Source of the DNA: Streptomyces taklimakanensis
Lineage (GTDB): Bacteria > Actinomycetota > Actinomycetes > Streptomycetales > Streptomycetaceae
Length of the DNA stretch: 64,000 bases
Reading direction: 5' to 3'
Assembly (NCBI RefSeq): GCF_009709575.1
Contig: NZ_WIXO01000001.1
Coordinates: forward strand, 5,210,001-5,274,000
Shown in pieces: positions 16,710-24,961 of this stretch (position 1 is the first letter of the stretch; every line of letters starts with the position of its first letter). A model generated the notes under the pieces. The model saw nothing but the letters and a program-made list of their open reading frames with translations. It made no database searches and was not told the DNA's origin. Position numbers and translations under genes: made by a program.

Positions 16710-17885
16710 TCAGGCGGCGACACGGTGACGCTCCTCGCGTTCTCCCGGGACGGCTCCGCGCAGGACGGCCGCGACCTGGGCAGCGTAGGTGTCCCGTCCC
16801 TCGGCGCGGCCGCCGGGCAGTCCCGTCAGGCCCGGCAGCAGATCCCCGAAGGCGTTCACCTCACCGACGGCGAACCGCCGCCAGCCGGTGGCGGGCAGCA
16901 GGTCCACGCCGACGCACAGGGTGCCGGGGAAACAGGCCGCGACCCGCCGGCAGAGCTCCGGTACCTCGTCCCCGGGAACCCCGGCGGCCTCCGCCGCCGC
17001 CCGTGCCCGTTCCCAATCGCCGCGGGCGCCGCCCAGGTGCAGATTGGTCAGGGGGGAGCGGCTGGTGCGCACCAGGACGTGGGTCGCCTCTCCGGCCACC
17101 ACGACCGCCCGCAGGTCGGCCGTCCGGCCGTCCTGGGCGGCCTTGGGCAGCCACTGCTCGACGTGCAGCCCGTCCGGTGCCAGGGCGTCCACCACGGCGG
17201 CGATCTCCCGCTCGTCCTCGTGGCACCGCACCCGCAGGGAGTTGAACAGTCGGCCGTCCCCGGACCGTTCCACGGAGGTGATCGCCCGCCACCGGCCGCG
17301 TCCCCCCGACTCCACGGCCAGCACCCCGGAGGCGGAGGACGCGTGGGCGAGCTTGACGAAGACCCGACGCATCCCCGTGCCGCGCATCGCCTCGCGCACG
17401 TCCGGCCACCCCGTCACCGGCGGGGCGTGGGGGCCGGAGGTCGGGGAGTGCGGCACCGGGATCCCCGCCTCGCGCAGCACCCCGTGACACAGCCGCTTGT
17501 CGAAGAGCACCGCCGTGTCCTCCGGGGCGTCCAACAGGGTGGCCCCGACCGAACGGGCCGCGCGGGCCACGTCGCGCACGGCGGCGGTGAAGCGCGCGTA
17601 CCAGCGGGCCGTGCCCTCCACCCGCGTCGGGTCGCAGACCCCGCGCAGCAGCCGCTCGACCTCCCGATCCTCGCCGGGGGAGTCGATCCGCACCGTCTCG
17701 TTCGCCGTGAACCGCGCACCGTGCGCGAGCACCTCGGCCCAGGGCAGGACTCGGGGCGCGGGCAGTCCGGCGGCGGTGACGGCGGCCGCGAACAGCTCCA
17801 CGCGGCGGTTTCCGGGGTTGCCGACGACGGCGAACCGCGGCACCGGGGCGCCCCGGTCGCCGGGACTACTCGGAGACGGCGACAT
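16710..17885 (-). CDS. STM4014 family protein (ATP-grasp-like)
   Basis: A 391-residue protein of the STM4014 family. It begins with a Rossmann-like segment FAVVGNPGNRRVELFA and has features of ATP-grasp ligases: RRVFVKLAHASSASGVLAVE (phosphate-loop-like lysine and Ala/Ser stretch), EQWLPKA, and a C-terminal VGEVNAFGDLLPGL resembling the metal-binding ENA/N motif. An amide- or ester-forming ligase is thus plausible. Its ATG lies inside the end of STM4015 (20-bp overlap). The specific substrate is unknown. Confidence 0.82.
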   Translation of the reverse strand: MSPSPSSPGDRGAPVPRFAVVGNPGNRRVELFAAAVTAAGLPAPRVLPWAEVLAHGARFTANETVRIDSPGEDREVERLLRGVCDPTRVEGTARWYARFTAAVRDVARAARSVGATLLDAPEDTAVLFDKRLCHGVLREAGIPVPHSPTSGPHAPPVTGWPDVREAMRGTGMRRVFVKLAHASSASGVLAVESGGRGRWRAITSVERSGDGRLFNSLRVRCHEDEREIAAVVDALAPDGLHVEQWLPKAAQDGRTADLRAVVVAGEATHVLVRTSRSPLTNLHLGGARGDWERARAAAEAAGVPGDEVPELCRRVAACFPGTLCVGVDLLPATGWRRFAVGEVNAFGDLLPGLTGLPGGRAEGRDTYAAQVAAVLRGAVPGEREERHRVAA

Positions 17886-18828
17886 AACGCCACTCCCGGC
17901 CGTCGAACTCGTCCGCCTTCTTCTGGCCCGAGAGGTCCACGTCGACGCCGGAGTCGCCGAACTCCTCCTGCAGTCGGGTCACCATGGCGTCGCTCAGGAA
18001 GTGGTGGCTCAGGTCGAGCCGCGTCAGATGGGTGAGCGGCTGGCCGTTCAGCAGTGCCTCGGCGCCGGTGTCGGTGAGGGTGCCCATGGACAGGTCCAGC
18101 GTGCGCAGTCGAGCCACCACCGGTGCGCCCGCGACGGCCGCGGCGATCTCGTCCTGGAGCTCGCTGTTCCTCAGCCCCAGCTCGCGCAGGGCGGAGAGGC
18201 GCTCCCCGCCGAGGATCGGCGTGAGGTCCTCCACGGTGGCGTCGCCACCGTACGCGTCGACGCCCAGCCACAGTTCGAGCCGGCTCAGCGTCGGCAGATC
18301 GCTCTCGGCGACCGCGCGCACGACCTCGGCCGGCAACCCGCCCGCCTCGAACGCCAGGGTGCGCAGCCGCTCGTGGCGGACCGGACGGAACACCAGGCCG
18401 GTGCCACCGCGCACCCCGAACTCGCGCAGCTTCGGGTAGGCCTCCAGGAGCGGGGTGACGTCGGACTGCTCGATCCAGGAGATCTCCGCCTCCTCCATCA
18501 CCAGGTCGCCGACGAAGAGGGCTTCCAGGGCGGGGAAGCGGTCCGTGTTCGAGGTGAGCAGTTCGACGACGAAGGAGGAGTCCCTCTCGTACACCTCGCC
18601 CCACTGACCGATGATCAACGCCCGGACGGCCGAGGTGTCCACGGCCTCCAGGAAACGGTCCCAGAGGGGCTCGAAGTCGTCCTCCGAGTCGTCGTCGTAG
18701 GGGTCACAGGACAGCCGCCAGGCCACGGATTCGGCCGCGGGCAGGGCGGCACCACCGCTCCGCTCCGGTGGGACGAAGTCGTGGGCGGGCAGGGCGCGCA
18801 GCTCCTGCAGGTGCTCGTTGACGGTCAC
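17866..18828 (-). CDS. STM4015 family leucine-rich repeat protein
   Basis: A 320-residue acidic protein, first in the STM4015-4011 operon. Its central and C-terminal parts hold leucine-rich repeats of about 28-30 residues (LSALRELGLRNSELQDE; VARLRTLDLSMGTLTDTG; LTHLTRLDLSHHFLSD), so it probably forms a solenoid binding scaffold. No enzyme motif is visible. GTG 18828 is supported by GGGGGAG 6 bases upstream; the frame extends upstream without a ribosome site. It likely binds the substrate or organises the other four proteins. Confidence 0.86.
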   Translation of the reverse strand: MTVNEHLQELRALPAHDFVPPERSGGAALPAAESVAWRLSCDPYDDDSEDDFEPLWDRFLEAVDTSAVRALIIGQWGEVYERDSSFVVELLTSNTDRFPALEALFVGDLVMEEAEISWIEQSDVTPLLEAYPKLREFGVRGGTGLVFRPVRHERLRTLAFEAGGLPAEVVRAVAESDLPTLSRLELWLGVDAYGGDATVEDLTPILGGERLSALRELGLRNSELQDEIAAAVAGAPVVARLRTLDLSMGTLTDTGAEALLNGQPLTHLTRLDLSHHFLSDAMVTRLQEEFGDSGVDVDLSGQKKADEFDGREWRYVAVSE

Positions 18829-18859
18829 GGTCGCTCCCCCTGAACAGGTGGTGGTGGTG

Positions 18860-18887
18860 CGGAACGTTCTATCAACCGCCACCGACA
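18860..18887 (-). promoter_or_regulatory. Promoter-like motif upstream of the STM4015-4011 operon
   Basis: On the minus strand TGTCGG is followed after 10 bases by TAGAACGTTCCG, about 32-60 bases before the STM4015 start. Nearly the same arrangement stands before the divergent DUF6745 pair in matching orientation to transcription. It does not fit the usual vegetative -35/-10 spacing, so it may be an activator or alternative sigma-factor site. Confidence 0.4.
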
Positions 18888-18919
18888 CCCACACGTGCAG
18901 GTCGCGTCCGCCGACGTGT

Positions 18920-18945
18920 TGTCGGACCCCTGCCCTAACGTTCCG
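18920..18945 (+). promoter_or_regulatory. Promoter-like motif upstream of the DUF6745 pair
   Basis: TGTCGG followed after 10 bases by TAACGTTCCG, 50-75 bases before the first gene of the rightward pair. It matches the minus-strand copy at 18860-18887 in both halves. Shared sequence and orientation suggest the two divergent operons are expressed together. Confidence 0.4.
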
Positions 18946-18995
18946 ACCGTCGCCGCAGCCGGACGGACCGGCGCGGACACCGAGGGGAGAGCGCC

Positions 18996-19322
18996 GTGTA
19001 TCGGCAGGGAGACGTACTGATCGTGCCGGTGGAGGAGGACGCGCTGCCGGAGCACGTCACGGGGCGGCCCGGACTGCCCCGTGACGCCCGCGGGCGGCTG
19101 GTGCTCGCCCAGGGCGAGGTCACCGGACACGCCCACGCCGTGGTGGGCCCGGGGAAACTGGTCAGGGAGTCCGGCCCGTTCGGGCCGACACTGCTCCATC
19201 TTCCCGACGGCGGACGGGTGGTGCACGAGGAACACGCCGCGATACCGCTCCCCAGGGGCTGGTACCGGGTGGTGCGGCAGCGGGAGTACGTCCCGGGCGC
19301 CGTGCGGATCGTCGCGGACTGA
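18996..19322 (+). CDS. Small conserved protein beside DUF6745
   Basis: A 108-residue protein, probably all-beta, starting MYRQGDVLIVPVEED and containing LVLAQGEVTGHAHAVV and HEEHAAIPLPRGWYRVVRQREY. I recall the same protein type as a regular neighbour of DUF6745 genes; no function is established. The GTG start has GAGGGGAG upstream. It ends 12 bp before the DUF6745 gene, making a two-gene operon divergent from STM4015-4011. The histidine-rich strand pairs (GHAH, HEEH) might bind a metal, which is speculation. Confidence 0.75.
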   Translation: MYRQGDVLIVPVEEDALPEHVTGRPGLPRDARGRLVLAQGEVTGHAHAVVGPGKLVRESGPFGPTLLHLPDGGRVVHEEHAAIPLPRGWYRVVRQREYVPGAVRIVAD

Positions 19323-19334
19323 GGGGGCGAAGCG

Positions 19335-20414
19335 GTGACGACGGCGGCTACGGAGGCAGGGACGACGGTGGGGGAGCCGATGGGCGCGGTGGAGGAGCTC
19401 GGGCGGTGGCGCCGGGTCGCGGCGCGGACCGGCCCCGCCGACCGGGCCGAGGCGGAGACGGGGGTGCGGTGGGCGTACCGCGCGGCCGGACTCGCCGAGC
19501 CCGAGCGGATCGTGTGGGCCGGCTCGCCGCGCGGGGCGGTGACCGCCGTGACGGCGATGAAGGAGGCGGGGGAGGAGGTGGGCCGCAGCGTACGGCGTGA
19601 GGTCCGCACCCTGCCCTGGGCGGCGGAGCGGGAGCGGCTGCACCGGCTGCTGGGACCGGCCGGGTGGTCGGAGCACTGGGCGCGGACGGCGGCCCCCCTG
19701 TGGGAGACGACCCGTTCCCTCGTCGAACGCGTCCGCACCGGAGTCGTCGAGGAGGTGGTGGCCTCGTCCGGGCAGGGACACGCGGTGCGGTCGATCCTGC
19801 TGGACGCGGTGTTCGGCCAGCACGACGCGCCCTGGCTGTTCGCCCTGGGAGCGGGCGGGGGCGACGGCACCGGGCCCCTCGACGGCCTCGCGGCGGTCGC
19901 CCGCGCCGCCGGGTGGTGGTGGCCCTACGAGAAGGTGGCGGTCGTCGCCGAACGTCCCCTGGAACTCCACCGGGACGAGGCGGGACGGCTCGACCGGAGC
20001 GACGGCCCGGCACTGGCCTTCCCCGACGGCTTCGCCCTCCACGCCTGGAAGGGGATGCCGGTCCCGGCGGACTTCCTCGCCGAGCTGGGCTCCCTCACCC
20101 CCGAGCGCATACGCGCCGAGGAGAACGCGGAGTTGCGCCGCGTGATGCTGGAACACCACGGCTACGACCGCTACCTCACCGAGTCCGGCGCGCGGCCGGT
20201 CCACCGGGACTCCACCGGCGTGCTGTGGCGGATCGACCTGGAGGACGACGAGCCGGTGGTGGCGGTGGAGGTCGTCAACTCCACGCCGGAGCCGGACGGC
20301 ACGTACCGCACGTACTGGCTGCGGGTGCCGCCGACCACCCGGACGGCCCGTGAGGGCGTCGCATGGACGTTCGGCCTGCACCCCGACGCGTACGAGCCGA
20401 TGGTTCAGAGCTGA
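19335..20414 (+). CDS. DUF6745 domain-containing protein
   Basis: A 359-residue protein with the DUF6745 pattern: an N-terminal helical domain (RAEAETGVRWAYRAAGLAEP, RIVWAGSPRGAVTAV), a central AARAAGWWWPYEKVAVVAER segment, a beta-rich part with LDRSDGPALAFPDGFALHAW, then RVMLEHHGYDRYLTESGARP and a C-terminal YRTYWLRVPPTTRTAREGVAWT. Function unknown. GTG start with GAGGGGG upstream. Its pairing with the small protein and divergence from the STM4015-4011 operon make it a candidate partner of that system. Confidence 0.82.
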   Translation: MTTAATEAGTTVGEPMGAVEELGRWRRVAARTGPADRAEAETGVRWAYRAAGLAEPERIVWAGSPRGAVTAVTAMKEAGEEVGRSVRREVRTLPWAAERERLHRLLGPAGWSEHWARTAAPLWETTRSLVERVRTGVVEEVVASSGQGHAVRSILLDAVFGQHDAPWLFALGAGGGDGTGPLDGLAAVARAAGWWWPYEKVAVVAERPLELHRDEAGRLDRSDGPALAFPDGFALHAWKGMPVPADFLAELGSLTPERIRAEENAELRRVMLEHHGYDRYLTESGARPVHRDSTGVLWRIDLEDDEPVVAVEVVNSTPEPDGTYRTYWLRVPPTTRTAREGVAWTFGLHPDAYEPMVQS

Positions 20415-20799
20415 GGGCCGGGGCGACCCACCGGAGGGAGGGGCACGAGGTTCCGAAACTGTTCGAAAACATGCGCTGCGGTTCTGACCGTGCCGCGTCG
20501 CGTTCCCCTTTCGTCTCCCCGGGAGGGGAAACCGAATCGGTTCCGGTTCGACACCCCTGGGCCGTTTGTGTGCTCCGAATGCGAATGCCTGGTGGGTGAA
20601 GTTTTCGACGGTCCTCTGGTGGGGAGCGCCTATGTGACCATCCATCAGGAAATGGCACGTCACCCGTGGTACGCGCACCGGTCGGCCAGATGAATATCCG
20701 CATCATTTTTGACATGAACGCTTCCTAAAAACCTCCTCCGCTGCTACCACGTAGTAGGCACAGCTCCCCCTTTCCCTTCCTCCACCCCTGGGAGGTCCC
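20415..20799. other. Long leader region before the secreted lipase
   Basis: This 385-bp stretch is clearly less GC-rich than its surroundings. It contains direct half-repeats (GTTCCGAAAC and GTTCGAAAAC near 20450-20470), a possible small reading frame (20490-20693), an isolated TTGACA at 20709 without a good -10, and the palindromic CTACCACGTAGTAG at 20744-20757, which could be an operator for the lipase. It may be horizontally acquired or a regulatory leader. Confidence 0.4.
20490..20693 (+). CDS. Possible small Cys-rich protein (67 aa)
   Basis: A short frame starting GTG, whose centre reads like a protein (PFVCSECECLVGEVFDGPLV, then AYVTIHQEMARHPWYAH). Third codon positions are less GC-biased than in neighbouring genes and there is no clear ribosome site. 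It may be a real small protein, a gene remnant, or chance. No family recognised. Confidence 0.22.
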   Translation: MPRRVPLSSPREGKPNRFRFDTPGPFVCSECECLVGEVFDGPLVGSAYVTIHQEMARHPWYAHRSAR

Positions 20800-21606
20800 A
20801 TGAAGTTGTCCCGCCTCGCGTCCGTGGCGGCCACCCTCGCCGCCGTTCTCGGACTGGGCATCGGCGGCGCGGGAGTGGCATCGGCCCAAGAGGCCGCCGC
20901 CACGTCCTACGTGGCGCTCGGCGACTCGTACTCCTCCGGAGTCGGCGCCGGCAGCTACTACAGTGACAGCGGATCCTGCAGACGCAGCAGCAAGGCGTAC
21001 CCGGTGCTGTGGAAGAACGCGAACGCACCCGCGTCCTTCCACTTCACCGCCTGCTCCGGCGCCAGGACGACCGACGTCATCAACAACCAGCTCGGTCCCC
21101 TGAACTCGGGAACCTCCCTGGTCAGCATCAGCGTCGGCGGCAACGACGCGGGCTTCGCCGACGCCATGACGACCTGTGTGCTGCAGGGTGAGAGCGCGTG
21201 CGTGTCCCGCATCAACCAGGCGCGCCAGTACATCGCCAACACTCTCCCCGGGCGGCTCGACGCCGTTTACGACGCCATCCGCGCCAAGGCGCCCAACGCC
21301 CGGATCGTGGTGCTGAACTACCCCCGCTTCTACAAGCTCAACGGCAGTTGCTGGGTCGGCCTCAGCGAGACCTCCCGCGCGGCCATCAACGCGGCGGCCG
21401 ACCACCTCAGCGACGTCATCGCCAAGCGCGTCGCCGACCACGGCTTCACCTTCGGCGACGTGCGGGGCCGCTTCACCGGTCACGAGATCTGCTCCGGTGA
21501 CTCCTGGCTGCACAGCGTCGACTGGCTCAACATCACCAACTCGTACCACCCCAAGGCGGCCGGTCAGTCCGGGGGCTACTACCCCGTGATGGAGGGACTC
21601 GCCTGA
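20800..21606 (+). CDS. Secreted SGNH/GDSL lipase-esterase
   Basis: A 268-residue exported hydrolase like the extracellular GDSL lipases of S. coelicolor and S. rimosus. A signal peptide of about 29 residues (LAAVLGLGIGGAGVASA) precedes the SGNH blocks: nucleophile in VALGDSYSSGVG, block II CSGARTTDV, block III ISVGGNDAGF, and the catalytic histidine in NSYHPKAAGQ. Six cysteines after the signal would form three disulfides. The ATG has GGGAGG 4 bases upstream. It is monocistronic with a strong terminator. Expected to hydrolyse lipid esters outside the cell. Confidence 0.93.
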   Translation: MKLSRLASVAATLAAVLGLGIGGAGVASAQEAAATSYVALGDSYSSGVGAGSYYSDSGSCRRSSKAYPVLWKNANAPASFHFTACSGARTTDVINNQLGPLNSGTSLVSISVGGNDAGFADAMTTCVLQGESACVSRINQARQYIANTLPGRLDAVYDAIRAKAPNARIVVLNYPRFYKLNGSCWVGLSETSRAAINAAADHLSDVIAKRVADHGFTFGDVRGRFTGHEICSGDSWLHSVDWLNITNSYHPKAAGQSGGYYPVMEGLA

Positions 21607-21624
21607 CCCGACTCGGGTGGAACG

Positions 21625-21669
21625 GCGGCCGGTGGTGGCCCGCGGATCCCGCGGGCCACCACCGGCCGC
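21625..21669. terminator. Strong hairpin terminator after the lipase
   Basis: A perfect 21-bp stem with a 3-base loop begins 18 bp after the lipase stop codon (arm GCGGCCGGTGGTGGCCCGCGG). There is no long T tract, as usual for Streptomyces. Confidence 0.85.
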
Positions 21670-22160
21670 GCTCTTTCCGGGGCGGCCACCACCGGTGTGG
21701 GTGCCGAAGCCCCGACCGTTCGCCGAGCCGACCGAGGAGGGGGCGGGGACCTCCCCAGGGCACCGGGGGCGCCGGGACACCATGCGCCGGGGCCGGCGCC
21801 ATGGTCGGCATCCCTCCCGGTCCCTGTGGTCGGTCGGGTCGACGCCGACGTCCGAACCGCCGACCGGAGGCCACACCCCCGGAACGATCCCCGTCCCCGC
21901 ACCCGCACCCGCGACCGTGTTCGGACCGGCGGACGGAAGGTGGCGAGCCCCCGGGTGCCGTGGTCGGCGGGGCAGGGCCGCCGACGCCGCCACGGGCGCG
22001 CGGTCGGCGCGACCACTGCGCGCCTGAGGGGCGGGAAGCGCGCAGGGGGACGGGCGGGCGGTGGGGAGCCGCGGGAAGGCCGTGGAAGGGAACACACCGG
22101 ACCGCGGAGACGTTCCAGAGGCAAGTGGCGGTCGCACCGCCGCACGAGGAGGCGTTGAGG
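21670..22160. other. Intergenic region without a recognised gene
   Basis: About 490 bp of very GC-rich sequence between the lipase terminator and a small membrane-protein gene. All six frames are open over long parts because of base composition, but none has a convincing start or recognisable product. The promoter for the 61-residue protein should lie near its 3' end. Confidence 0.4.
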
Positions 22161-22346
22161 ATGAGCAACCAGGGGAAGGTCGCCGTCGGCGGAGTGGCGC
22201 TGGGACTGCTCCTGTGGGCGCTGACCGGCAGTTTCCTGATAGCGCTGGTGGTGGTCGTCGGGATCCCGGCGATCGCCTATCTGGCGCTCGACCCCTCGCA
22301 GCGCCGGAAGGTGCGACGGATCGGGCGCAAGGAACTGGGGCGCTGA
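22161..22346 (+). CDS. Small hydrophobic membrane protein (61 aa)
   Basis: A 61-residue protein with a hydrophilic start, hydrophobic segments forming one long or two short helices (VALGLLLWALTGSFLIALVV, then VGIPAIAYLAL), and a strongly basic tail RRKVRRIGRKELGR that should face the cytoplasm. Similar small proteins are widespread in Streptomyces without known function. ATG with GAGG directly upstream. It is too short for default gene finders, but composition and start site support it. Confidence 0.65.
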   Translation: MSNQGKVAVGGVALGLLLWALTGSFLIALVVVVGIPAIAYLALDPSQRRKVRRIGRKELGR

Positions 22347-22385
22347 CCGGGGCGAGTCGTGTGAGGGCAGCGGCGCGCGGAAGCC

Positions 22386-23195
22386 TCAGAGGACCGCGTC
22401 CGGCCGCACCGCCAACTCGTCCAGTGCCCTGAGCAGGCCCGGCAGCTCCGGACCGCGGCCCACCGGAAGCACCTCGCCCGGCTCGTCGTCGAGCAGGACG
22501 AACGCGATGTCGTCGGTCCGCGCCACCAGGCTCCAGCCGGGGCCGTCCACACGCAGCGTCCGGGCCTCGTCGGAGGCGAACGCCGAGCGGACGCGGCCGG
22601 GAGGTGGTGGGGAGCGCACATAGCCGCGTGCCTCCTCCAGGGCGCGACGCGCCTTGCCGCCGGAGGCTTCGCCGGGGTCGACGAAGGTCACGTCCGCGTC
22701 GACCTGCGCGCGCCACTCCGCCCACCGGAGCGCGATCTCGTCCGCGCCGAGTCGGCGCTGCGCCGGTCCCCAGGTGGTGGTGTCGGGCGGCGCGAGGGGG
22801 GCGCGGCCGCCGCCCGGATCGGGGTCGGGCTCGGGGTCGTGCGGTGCCGGGACACCCGGAGCGGCCACGGCCACGGCCACCGGCCAACCGGGGAGTACCG
22901 CGGCGACCGTCCGCTCGTCCGGCGAGAGGTCGTACTCCATGCCGCAGTCCCAGGCGGCGACCGCACACGCCACCAGGGAGACGTCCTCCGTGGCGACGGT
23001 CCAGCGGGCGCCCTCGCCGTCCTGGCCGAGGACGAGGCCGTAACCTTCCGCGTACGGCTCCAACCCGAGCGCGGCGCACGCCTCCGGGTAGTCGTCGCCG
23101 AGGACGCTCGGGAACCGCGCGGGGGTGAGCAGCACCGCGGTCAGTACGTACAGGGCGTCGTCGTCCTCGCCGCTCCCGCTCCGCGTTTCCACCAC
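22386..23195 (-). CDS. Hypothetical acidic protein
   Basis: A 269-residue acidic protein I cannot assign with confidence; the pattern YVLTAVLLTPARFPSVLGDDYPEACAALGLEPYAEGYG loosely resembles small uncharacterised Streptomyces proteins. The middle carries a Pro/Asp-rich linker (PAPHDPEPDPDPGGG) joining two globular parts. No signal or membrane segment. The start was placed at the GTG pair at 23195/23192, 5-8 bases after GAGGAGG. No operon partner; it converges with the small membrane-protein gene. Confidence 0.6.
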   Translation of the reverse strand: MVETRSGSGEDDDALYVLTAVLLTPARFPSVLGDDYPEACAALGLEPYAEGYGLVLGQDGEGARWTVATEDVSLVACAVAAWDCGMEYDLSPDERTVAAVLPGWPVAVAVAAPGVPAPHDPEPDPDPGGGRAPLAPPDTTTWGPAQRRLGADEIALRWAEWRAQVDADVTFVDPGEASGGKARRALEEARGYVRSPPPPGRVRSAFASDEARTLRVDGPGWSLVARTDDIAFVLLDDEPGEVLPVGRGPELPGLLRALDELAVRPDAVL

Positions 23196-23481
23196 ACCGG
23201 CCTCCTCTCGGGCCAACCGGACATCGTGCGCGCACCCTAGCCAGGGAAGGAGGCGGAGTCGAGAGACGGGGAACACACGCCCGACGGGGGACGAGGCCGG
23301 ACGCGTACGGACCGCGTCGGGCGACGGCGGCCGCCTCCGTCCCGGCCTCGGCCCTGCCCCTCCTCCCGTCTTCTCGGCCTTCCGTTCCCGGTTTCGTCGG
23401 GGAGGCCGAGAACAGTGGTTGCCCCGACGGCCGTCCTGGGTAAGGGTGGCACGGCATGACCACCAGACAGGGGGACCGCGA

Positions 23482-23874
23482 ATGGCTCTGAACAGTGGGC
23501 TGGACTGGCTGTTGGACGATTTGACGCAGCGGATGGCGTCGGTTCGGCACGCGTTGGTGCTCTCCAACGACGGACTGGTCACCGGAACCAGCCAGGGACT
23601 CGAGCGGAGCGAGGCCGAGCACCTGGCCGCGGTCGCCTCCGGCCTGCACAGCCTGGCCAGAGGCACGGGGGAGCACTTCCGGGTGGGCCGGGTGCGGCAG
23701 ACCGTGATCGAGTTCGACGAGGGAATCCTCTTCGTGACGGCGGCCGGAGACGGGAGCTGTCTGTGCGTGCTGGCCGCGCCGGAGGCCGACATGGGCCTGC
23801 TGGCCTATGAGACGACCCTGCTGGTGAGTCGGGTCGGCGAGCACCTGGGGGTGGCCACGCGCAACGGCCGCTGA
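23482..23874 (+). CDS. Roadblock/LC7 domain protein
   Basis: A 130-residue Roadblock/LC7 protein: LDWLLDDLTQRMASVRHALVLSNDGL, then a strand-helix region with GLHSLARGTGEHF, FVTAAGDGSCLCVLA and a final helix. In Streptomyces such proteins (CvnB type) act with a sensor kinase, a DUF742 protein and a small GTPase in conservons, but none of those partners is here, so this is an orphan. The ATG follows GGGGGACCGCGA. Confidence 0.88.
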   Translation: MALNSGLDWLLDDLTQRMASVRHALVLSNDGLVTGTSQGLERSEAEHLAAVASGLHSLARGTGEHFRVGRVRQTVIEFDEGILFVTAAGDGSCLCVLAAPEADMGLLAYETTLLVSRVGEHLGVATRNGR

Positions 23875-24016
23875 ACGCCCGCCGCCGTCTGTCGCCATCC
23901 GTCGAGCACGGTACGACCAGGGCGTTCTCCGAGTTTTCCACAGCCTCCGCCGGGCGATGTGACGGCGAGCTAACGTCGTCGCACTCAGTGATCGCGACGG
24001 TGCGGAGGAGAACGGC

Positions 24017-24961
24017 ATGTCGGTCGGAGTGGTCTGGAAGACGGCTGCGGGAGCGGCGGCACGGAGCGTCCCGGGGAGTCCGCCGGCGGGGGAACCGCCC
24101 GCCGGCTCCCCGCGGGAGGCGGTGTCGATGGCGGCGGCCCGTCGGGCGTTGGGGCTGAAACCCAGGGAGTTGGAGCTCGCCGTCGAGTTCGGAGAGATCG
24201 AGGCGGTGACGCCGACACCCTCGGTGCGCGGCCGCCGTGGCCGTCTGATTCCGGTGGCGGAACTGGTCCGGCTCCGTACCGAGGAGGGATTTCCGGCCAC
24301 TCTGCGTGAGCGGACGCGTCTGGTCGGTGCCGGTGAGGGCGCCGACCTGATGGGGATCAGCCGGGCGCGGTTCGCGCGGCTGGCCCGTGCCGGGTGCTTC
24401 GGCCCCGCCCGCTTCTCCCTCAACCGGTACCGGGCCGTGATCTGGTTCTACCGCGCCACCGAGCTGCGGGAGGTCGCCGAGCACCAGCCGGCCCTGCTCC
24501 GCGGACCCCTGCCGGAGGGGGTGCGGCGGTTGGTGGAGCAGGGGGAGGACTGGCGTCCGCGCCACTGGCGCAACCGGCGGATCGCCCACGTCACGCGTCA
24601 CACGGCCGACCCGTGGGCCGCTGCCGCCGCCCATGCCGCCGTACTCGCGCCGAAAGTGTTGGCGGAGGCCGTGCCGGATCCGCTCGAACGAGCCCGGCTC
24701 GCGGAGCTGCGGCCCGAACTGGTCACCGTCCGGCCCGACTCACCGCAGGCCCGACGGGTCGTCCGCGGCCTGCTCACCGCCGACGGCGAGGAGGAGACGC
24801 TGTGGCACCGACTGGGGTTGACGCTGGCGTTGGGGACGGCGCGGTCGGCACGTCCCCTGACCTCGCGGACGGAGGACGGGAGCGGGTCGGCACCTCAATC
24901 CACCGCCCGGAACAACCCCTCCTGCACCACCGAGGCGATCAACCGTCCCCACCGGTCGTAG
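24017..24961 (+). CDS. DUF6397 family protein
   Basis: A 314-residue basic protein resembling the Streptomyces DUF6397 family. The centre repeats a helix-turn-helix-like pattern twice: ARRALGLKPRELELAVEFGEIEAV and GADLMGISRARFARLARAGCFGPARF, each followed by a basic R..R or N.YRAVIWFY segment, suggesting DNA binding. The ATG lies 4 bases after GAGGAGAACGGC. Its last 67 bp overlap the convergent thioesterase gene antisense, and the last 25 residues are low in information. Confidence 0.72.
   Translation: MSVGVVWKTAAGAAARSVPGSPPAGEPPAGSPREAVSMAAARRALGLKPRELELAVEFGEIEAVTPTPSVRGRRGRLIPVAELVRLRTEEGFPATLRERTRLVGAGEGADLMGISRARFARLARAGCFGPARFSLNRYRAVIWFYRATELREVAEHQPALLRGPLPEGVRRLVEQGEDWRPRHWRNRRIAHVTRHTADPWAAAAAHAAVLAPKVLAEAVPDPLERARLAELRPELVTVRPDSPQARRVVRGLLTADGEEETLWHRLGLTLALGTARSARPLTSRTEDGSGSAPQSTARNNPSCTTEAINRPHRS

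Noticed and set aside
20709..20740. TTGACA as a -35 for the lipase
   Set aside because: No -10-like hexamer lies at 16-18 bp; the nearest AT-rich element is only 11 bp away.
21670..22160. Several overlapping plus-strand frames before the 61-residue membrane protein
   Set aside because: No ribosome sites or protein-like composition; only the final 61 residues resemble a known type of small protein.
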